Shown here: positions 13,427 through 16,703 of the stretch, in pieces
Position numbering within the stretch: the first letter of the stretch is position 1
Layout: each line of letters starts with the position of its first letter
Assembly (NCBI GenBank): GCA_028708585.1
Contig: JAQVYO010000021.1
Location: forward strand, 1-16,703
Direction: 5' to 3'
DNA length: 16,703 bases
Source: Oscillospiraceae bacterium
Lineage (GTDB): Bacteria > Bacillota > Clostridia > Oscillospirales > Oscillospiraceae
Program-made: the position numbers and the translations under genes
Notes under the pieces: generated by a model
Database searches by the model: none
Told to the model about the DNA's origin: nothing
What the model saw: only the letters and a program-made list of their open reading frames with translations

Positions 13427-14388
13427 GCGCGTTTCTGAATGACGCCGCCGTTTTTTTACAGGTGGTGGCCCAGCTGGGCACCCACATTCTCCTAGGTACC
13501 CTGGGCGGCATATTGTGTGAGAAAGTAGGAAACTTGAACCTGGGCATCGAGGGAATTATGCTGCTTGGCGCCTCTTCCGGCTTTTTTGCCTGCATTGCCA
13601 CTGGAAACCCTCTGCTGGCTGTTCTGGTTTCCGGTTTGACAGGGGTTGCGGCGGCTTTGATTTATGCGTTTCTTACGGTCAGCCTCCGGTGCAACCAGGT
13701 GGTGATTGGCTTGGCGCTGACCATTTTCGGGACCGGTCTTTCCAGCATAATCGGCAGCTCCATTGCCGGTCGCGCGCTGCCCGGTTCTGTAAACGCCATT
13801 TTGGGAACCAAAACTATTCCCGTTTTATCTCAAATTCCCATTCTCGGGAAAATGCTGTTTCAGCAAAGCCCCTTTGTGCCGCTTGCCGTGATCCTGTCAA
13901 TTTTGCTGTATTTCTATTTCAACAAGACTAATCCGGGCCTGAACGCCCGCATGGTGGGACACAATCCGGCGGCGGCGGACGCTTCCGGCATCCATGTATC
14001 CGCCTATAAGTATGTTCACATTCTGGCCGGCGGTTTTCTGATGGGTATTGGCGGCGGCTTTTTTTCCATGGTATATGCCGGCCGCTGGCAAAACGAATTG
14101 ACGGCAGGAGCGGGTTGGATCGCAGTTGCCCTTGTGATTTTCTCAACCTGGGATCCCCTGAAAGCCATTTTTGGCGCTTATTTATTTGGCGCTGTCCGGG
14201 GGCTGACATTTAAACTCCAAAGCGGCATTCCCATATTCGGGCAAAAGCTGGTGGTCAGTTCCTCGCTTTTGGATATGCTGCCGTATCTTGCCACCATTCT
14301 AGTCCTGGTGTTGATTACCCTGCGCAGGAAACCGGAATATAAGCCGCCCAAAAGCCTGGGAGATCCCTATTTCCGGGAAGATAGATAG
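13423..14388 (+). CDS. BMP-type ABC importer permease 2 (NupQ-like)
   Basis: Second membrane subunit, forming a heterodimeric channel with the preceding permease. It has 321 residues, mostly hydrophobic, with about eight to nine helices. EKVGNLNLGIEGIMLLGA (near 36-53) matches the family motif that corresponds to the WNIGAEGQ block in permease 1. RCNQVVIGLALTIFGTGLS and the coupling-loop region NARMVGHNPAAADASGI fit NupQ-like proteins. ATG 13423 overlaps the previous stop by 4 bp (ATGA) and has GGGGAAG upstream. It is the last gene of the cluster. The stop lies about 130 bp before a strong bidirectional terminator shared with trmD. Confidence 0.92.
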   Translation: MSAFLNDAAVFLQVVAQLGTHILLGTLGGILCEKVGNLNLGIEGIMLLGASSGFFACIATGNPLLAVLVSGLTGVAAALIYAFLTVSLRCNQVVIGLALTIFGTGLSSIIGSSIAGRALPGSVNAILGTKTIPVLSQIPILGKMLFQQSPFVPLAVILSILLYFYFNKTNPGLNARMVGHNPAAADASGIHVSAYKYVHILAGGFLMGIGGGFFSMVYAGRWQNELTAGAGWIAVALVIFSTWDPLKAIFGAYLFGAVRGLTFKLQSGIPIFGQKLVVSSSLLDMLPYLATILVLVLITLRRKPEYKPPKSLGDPYFREDR

Positions 14389-14519
14389 AGGCGCGGCCTT
14401 CGTTGCCCGCGCGTTCCGGAGGTCCCGCAAGAGCGCCGCTGATGGCTTCGGAGGGGGAAAGCGGATTGATTCCTAAGCTGCCCGGCCGCCGAAAGGGCAT
14501 TCAATAACCGAATAAGAAC

Positions 14520-14571
14520 AAAGAGCCTTAAATTTACATGCCAAACGACATGCAAATTTAAGGCTCTTTTT
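14520..14571. terminator. Bidirectional terminator between importer cluster and trmD
   Basis: A perfect 16-bp stem (14520-14535 with 14554-14569) continues after one A/C mismatch into a CATG/CATG pair. It is followed by five T (14567-14571) on the plus strand and by a T-rich tail on the minus strand. The two flanking genes converge on it. The 130 bp before it hold no gene that I can support. Confidence 0.9.
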
Positions 14572-14585
14572 GCTTCCGGCATTTT

Positions 14586-15353
14586 TTATGGCTTTAAGCC
14601 ATTGGCGTCCGGGTGCTCCTGCTGAAGCTCGTTTAAAAGCTTTGCGTCTTCTTTGCTGGGCTGCCGGGATGCAAACGCCGCCCACAGGTCCGGGCGGCGG
14701 GTCCGGGTCCGGGAGAAAGCCATCTTGCGCCGCCATTTCGCAATGTTCACATGGTGGCCGGAAAGCAAAATTTCCGGTACATGCCGCCCGTGCCATTCCT
14801 CCGGCCGGGAATATTGAGGATATTCCAGAAGACCGTCCCAGTGGCTCTCTTCGGTAAAGCACGCTTCACTGCTCAATACGCCCGGCACCAGCCTGCACAC
14901 CGCGTCCGCCACCGCCATGGCGGGAATTTCCCCGCCGGTCACCACGAAGTCGCCGATGGACAGTTCCTCGTCGACGCACTCTTCCAGAAATCGTTCATCC
15001 ACCCCTTCATAATGGCCGCAAACCAAAATCAGCCGGCCATATTCCTTCAGGCGCCTGGCATCGGCCTGGCGGAACACATGGCCGGCGGGGGTCATGTAAA
15101 CGGTGTGAATCCGCGTGCCCGCTTCGTCGCAAATATGTTTCCAGCACTGATACAGCGGATCGGCCTGCATCACCATCCCATACCCTCCGCCATAAGGGTA
15201 ATCGTCCACTTGCTTTTGCTTGTTTTGCGTATAGTCTCGAATCTGGTGGCATTCGATCCGAATGCAGCCGCGCTCCTGAGCGCGGCCTAGAATGCTTTCA
15301 CAGAGCATATCTCCCACCGTGTCGGGGAACAGCGTCATAATATCAATTTTCAT
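14586..15353 (-). CDS. trmD: tRNA (guanine-37-N1)-methyltransferase
   Basis: Transfers methyl from S-adenosylmethionine to G37 next to the anticodon of tRNAs reading CNN codons, preventing +1 frameshifts. It has 255 residues. The SPOUT trefoil-knot sequence is intact: LVCGHYEGVDER (110-121), ELSIGDFVVTGGE (130-142) and AVCRLVPGVL (151-160). The substrate loop has YPYGGGYGMVM (52-62). DGLLEYPQYSRP (173-184) carries the catalytic Asp, and LLSGHHVNIAKWRR (196-209) ends the core. The start overlaps rimM by 11 bp, with an AAGGGATGG ribosome site in the rimM end. It is the last gene of its operon here: a terminator follows, and the usual next gene rplS is not present. Confidence 0.96.
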   Translation of the reverse strand: MKIDIMTLFPDTVGDMLCESILGRAQERGCIRIECHQIRDYTQNKQKQVDDYPYGGGYGMVMQADPLYQCWKHICDEAGTRIHTVYMTPAGHVFRQADARRLKEYGRLILVCGHYEGVDERFLEECVDEELSIGDFVVTGGEIPAMAVADAVCRLVPGVLSSEACFTEESHWDGLLEYPQYSRPEEWHGRHVPEILLSGHHVNIAKWRRKMAFSRTRTRRPDLWAAFASRQPSKEDAKLLNELQQEHPDANGLKP

Positions 15354-15846
15354 CGGTTGCCATCCCTTCCAGAAGGTTGACCAGCATATACCCAGCTTCC
15401 AGGTTGGTTTCCGCGATGAAAGATTTCACGGCTGGGATCAGGTACTCCTTTTGGCCTTTTACATGGTAGACCTCGTTGCCTGGCAGGTCCATAACGTCGG
15501 TCAGCGTTCCCAGGATCTGCCCGGTTTCGGCGCTGCGTACCTCCAGCCCAATGAGATCCGCGATAAAAAAGCGGCCGTCCGGCAGGGAAACGCCGCTGCG
15601 GTCAATGGAGACGACTTTGCCGCGCAGGCGGTTGGCGGCATCCAAATCTGAAACGGCCTCCAGCTTTGCCAAAAGAAACCCTTTGTGTACCCGGGCAGCA
15701 AGCACGGAAACCGGTTTTCCGTCAATATAAAACGTATCAAAATCGCAAAGAAATGCCGCGCTGTCGCACCAGGGCGAAATCTTTACTTCCCCCCCTACGC
15801 CATGCGTATTGATGATCTGGCCGGCTTCCAAGAATTTTGTGTTCAT
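15343..15846 (-). CDS. rimM: Ribosome maturation factor RimM
   Basis: Assembly factor that binds ribosomal protein uS19 and helps mature the 30S head and the 3' domain of 16S rRNA. It has 167 residues, normal for the family. The N-terminal RimM domain starts FLEAGQIINTHGVGGEVKI, and a C-terminal PRC-barrel domain contains IGLEV, VMDLPGNEVYHV and YLIPAVKSFI. ATG 15846 gives the family N-terminus, with a modest GGGA ribosome site; the open frame to 15936 reads through a GC hairpin and looks artefactual. It follows khpA by 168 bp and overlaps trmD by 11 bp, so it is translationally coupled to trmD. Confidence 0.95.
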   Translation of the reverse strand: MNTKFLEAGQIINTHGVGGEVKISPWCDSAAFLCDFDTFYIDGKPVSVLAARVHKGFLLAKLEAVSDLDAANRLRGKVVSIDRSGVSLPDGRFFIADLIGLEVRSAETGQILGTLTDVMDLPGNEVYHVKGQKEYLIPAVKSFIAETNLEAGYMLVNLLEGMATDEN

Positions 15847-15882
15847 GTTTTCCCATTCCGTTCTGCTGGAGTCAACCATTTT

Positions 15883-15903
15883 GGGCGGGGCATTGCCCCG
15901 CCC
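15883..15903. other. GC-rich 9-bp hairpin in the khpA-rimM spacer
   Basis: GGGCGGGGC (15883-15891) pairs perfectly with GCCCCGCCC (15895-15903) over a 3-nt loop. On the transcribed minus strand it is followed by AAAATGG, not T, so it is not a terminator. A second imperfect hairpin, CGGAG/CTCCG, lies at about 15958-15976. Both sit in the 168-bp gap, unusually long for this operon. Confidence 0.55.
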
Positions 15904-16014
15904 TCCAGCGTGAATCATTTGCTTGCCGCATGGCAAAATCAGCCGAATACAAACTCCCGGAGGCGTGGCGTCTCCGAAGACAAATATATAGAGGAGCCTG
16001 CCAAACGCGGCGGT

Positions 16015-16245
16015 TTATTCCACAATTTCCACGGAAACCCTTGTGTTGGAACGCTGGGCGACCGAGCGGATCAGCGTCCGGATTTCGCGGGCAATCCGGC
16101 CCTGGCGGCCGATGACTTTCCCCATATCTTCGGGTGCTACGCGGAGTTCCAGCGTGGTTTCGCCGTCTCCTGGCAGTTCCGTAACAGAAACCGCATCGGG
16201 TTGATCCACCAGGTTTTGGGCGATATAGGTGAGTAGCTCTTTCAT
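16015..16245 (-). CDS. khpA: KH-domain RNA-binding protein KhpA (YlqC family)
   Basis: Small cytoplasmic RNA-binding protein. In Firmicutes, KhpA pairs with KhpB/EloR and affects cell division and elongation and sRNA/mRNA binding. It has 76 residues. A single KH domain carries the GxxG loop in MGKVIGRQGR (41-50), preceded by VSVTELPGDGETTLELRV and followed by a helix and the strand RVSVEIVE. I prefer ATG 16245, because GGAGG lies 8 nt before it and just inside the alternative ATG at 16260, which forms TAATG with the rpsP stop. It lies between rpsP and rimM, the standard Firmicutes position. Confidence 0.92.
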   Translation of the reverse strand: MKELLTYIAQNLVDQPDAVSVTELPGDGETTLELRVAPEDMGKVIGRQGRIAREIRTLIRSVAQRSNTRVSVEIVE

Positions 16246-16259
16246 TTGCGCCGCCTCCA

Positions 16260-16499
16260 TTACAGTGCGCCGGCTTTTTTCAGCAGGGCCTTGACGGTCT
16301 CGGTGGGCTGCGCGCCGGTCTTGATCCAGTCTTTGGCGCGGTCTGCGTCCACCTTAATTTCCGCAGGGGTTACCAACGGATTATAGGTGCCGATTTCCTC
16401 GATAAAACGACCATCCCGGGGATAGCGGGAATCGGCGACTACGATTCTGTAAAAGGGAGCCTTTTTCGCGCCCATTCTCCGCAGTCTGATTTTTACCAT
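16260..16499 (-). CDS. rpsP: 30S ribosomal protein bS16
   Basis: Small-subunit ribosomal protein that binds 16S rRNA early in assembly. It has 79 residues. The bS16 pattern is complete: MVKIRLRRMG at the start, then PFYRIVVADSR, PRDGRFIEEIGTYNPL, DWIKTGAQPTETVKALLKKAG. ATG 16499 has GGAGG about 9 nt upstream. It stands between ffh and khpA as in other Firmicutes. Confidence 0.97.
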   Translation of the reverse strand: MVKIRLRRMGAKKAPFYRIVVADSRYPRDGRFIEEIGTYNPLVTPAEIKVDADRAKDWIKTGAQPTETVKALLKKAGAL

Positions 16500-16583
16500 T
16501 TTTCTTTCACCTCCAAAGTTAAAGCCTTATCTGCAAAGGGGCCCGTTCGACCGGTTCCCGGCGAAGGAACCCCGCGCATGCGG

Positions 16584-16703
16584 TTAAAAAGGAAATTTTC
16601 TGGACCTGCCAAAGAGGCCCTTGGGCATCTTCCCGCCGGCAAACTGCTTGGTCAGCGTCTGCATCATATCAAACTGCTTGAGAAGGCGGCTGAGGTCTAC
16701 AAC
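16584..16703 (-). CDS. ffh: Signal recognition particle protein Ffh, C-terminal end (partial)
   Basis: Only the last 39 residues are in the window; the gene continues off the right edge. The segment reads VDLSRLLKQFDMMQTLTKQF, then GGKMPKGLFGR and a basic tail RSRKFPF before TAA. This matches the end of the SRP54 M domain, where xxLLKQFxxMxxxMKQ and a Gly-Lys-Met tail are usual. Full-length Ffh is a GTPase that binds 4.5S/SRP RNA and signal sequences and targets nascent membrane proteins to FtsY. The position directly upstream of rpsP is the standard Firmicutes order. The spacer to rpsP is 84 bp with no terminator visible. Confidence 0.88.
   Translation of the reverse strand, partial: VVDLSRLLKQFDMMQTLTKQFAGGKMPKGLFGRSRKFPF

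Noticed and set aside
10527..16586. Shared 13-mer GCGCATGCGGTTA near 10527 and 16574
   Set aside because: One copy overlaps the ffh stop region and the match is short and partly palindromic, so chance is the simplest explanation.
1..16703. CRISPR array, tRNA, rRNA, phage or full insertion sequence
   Set aside because: No regularly spaced repeats, no cloverleaf or rRNA signatures noticed, and no transposase, integrase or phage structural protein in any translated frame.

Overview
The window looks like a chromosomal segment from a Gram-positive anaerobe of the class Clostridia. The base composition is moderate, neither very AT-rich nor very GC-rich. Ribosome binding sites are strong (GGAGG-type) and promoters are consensus sigma-A-like. 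The ffh-rpsP-khpA-rimM-trmD order is the Firmicutes arrangement. Genus cannot be fixed from the sequence. There is no sign of phage, CRISPR, tRNA or rRNA.

Layout. Positions 1-530 are an AT-rich stretch with no convincing gene. A consensus promoter at 531-560 drives serC and serA (791-3115), two steps of phosphorylated serine synthesis, after a roughly 220-nt leader containing a terminator-like hairpin. A small imperfect inverted repeat (3129-3208) with an embedded promoter precedes a class II aldolase and an HD-domain nucleotide phosphohydrolase (3270-4535). A perfect bidirectional terminator separates these from a minus-strand phosphate module: a PiT-type phosphate permease followed by its DUF47 (PhoU-like) partner (6330 to 4599).

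The stretch from 6600 to 8750 is the least conventional part. prfB (release factor 2, minus strand) is flanked by two very small ORFs, each with a strong ribosome binding site: 24 codons at 6715-6789 (+) and 34 codons at 8335-8439 (-). Their C-terminal halves share the pattern D-[VL]-D-D-[LM]-I-F followed by an acidic residue, [ST], an aromatic residue and a final Arg. This looks like a small acidic peptide family that I cannot name. prfB itself lacks the programmed frameshift that many bacteria use to control it, but its promoter is followed by a structured leader.

Positions 8758-14388 form a purine salvage and uptake cluster on the plus strand: xpt (xanthine phosphoribosyltransferase), a BMP-family lipoprotein, a double ABC ATPase and two permeases (NupOPQ-like). 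The likely role is to import nucleosides or nucleobases and convert xanthine to XMP. A 332-bp spacer with two hairpins lies between binding protein and ATPase. A 16-bp-stem bidirectional terminator then separates this cluster from the minus-strand translation and SRP operon: partial ffh, rpsP, khpA, rimM, trmD. That operon ends without the usual rplS.

All function calls rest on reading translated sequence and recalled family motifs. No database search was run.
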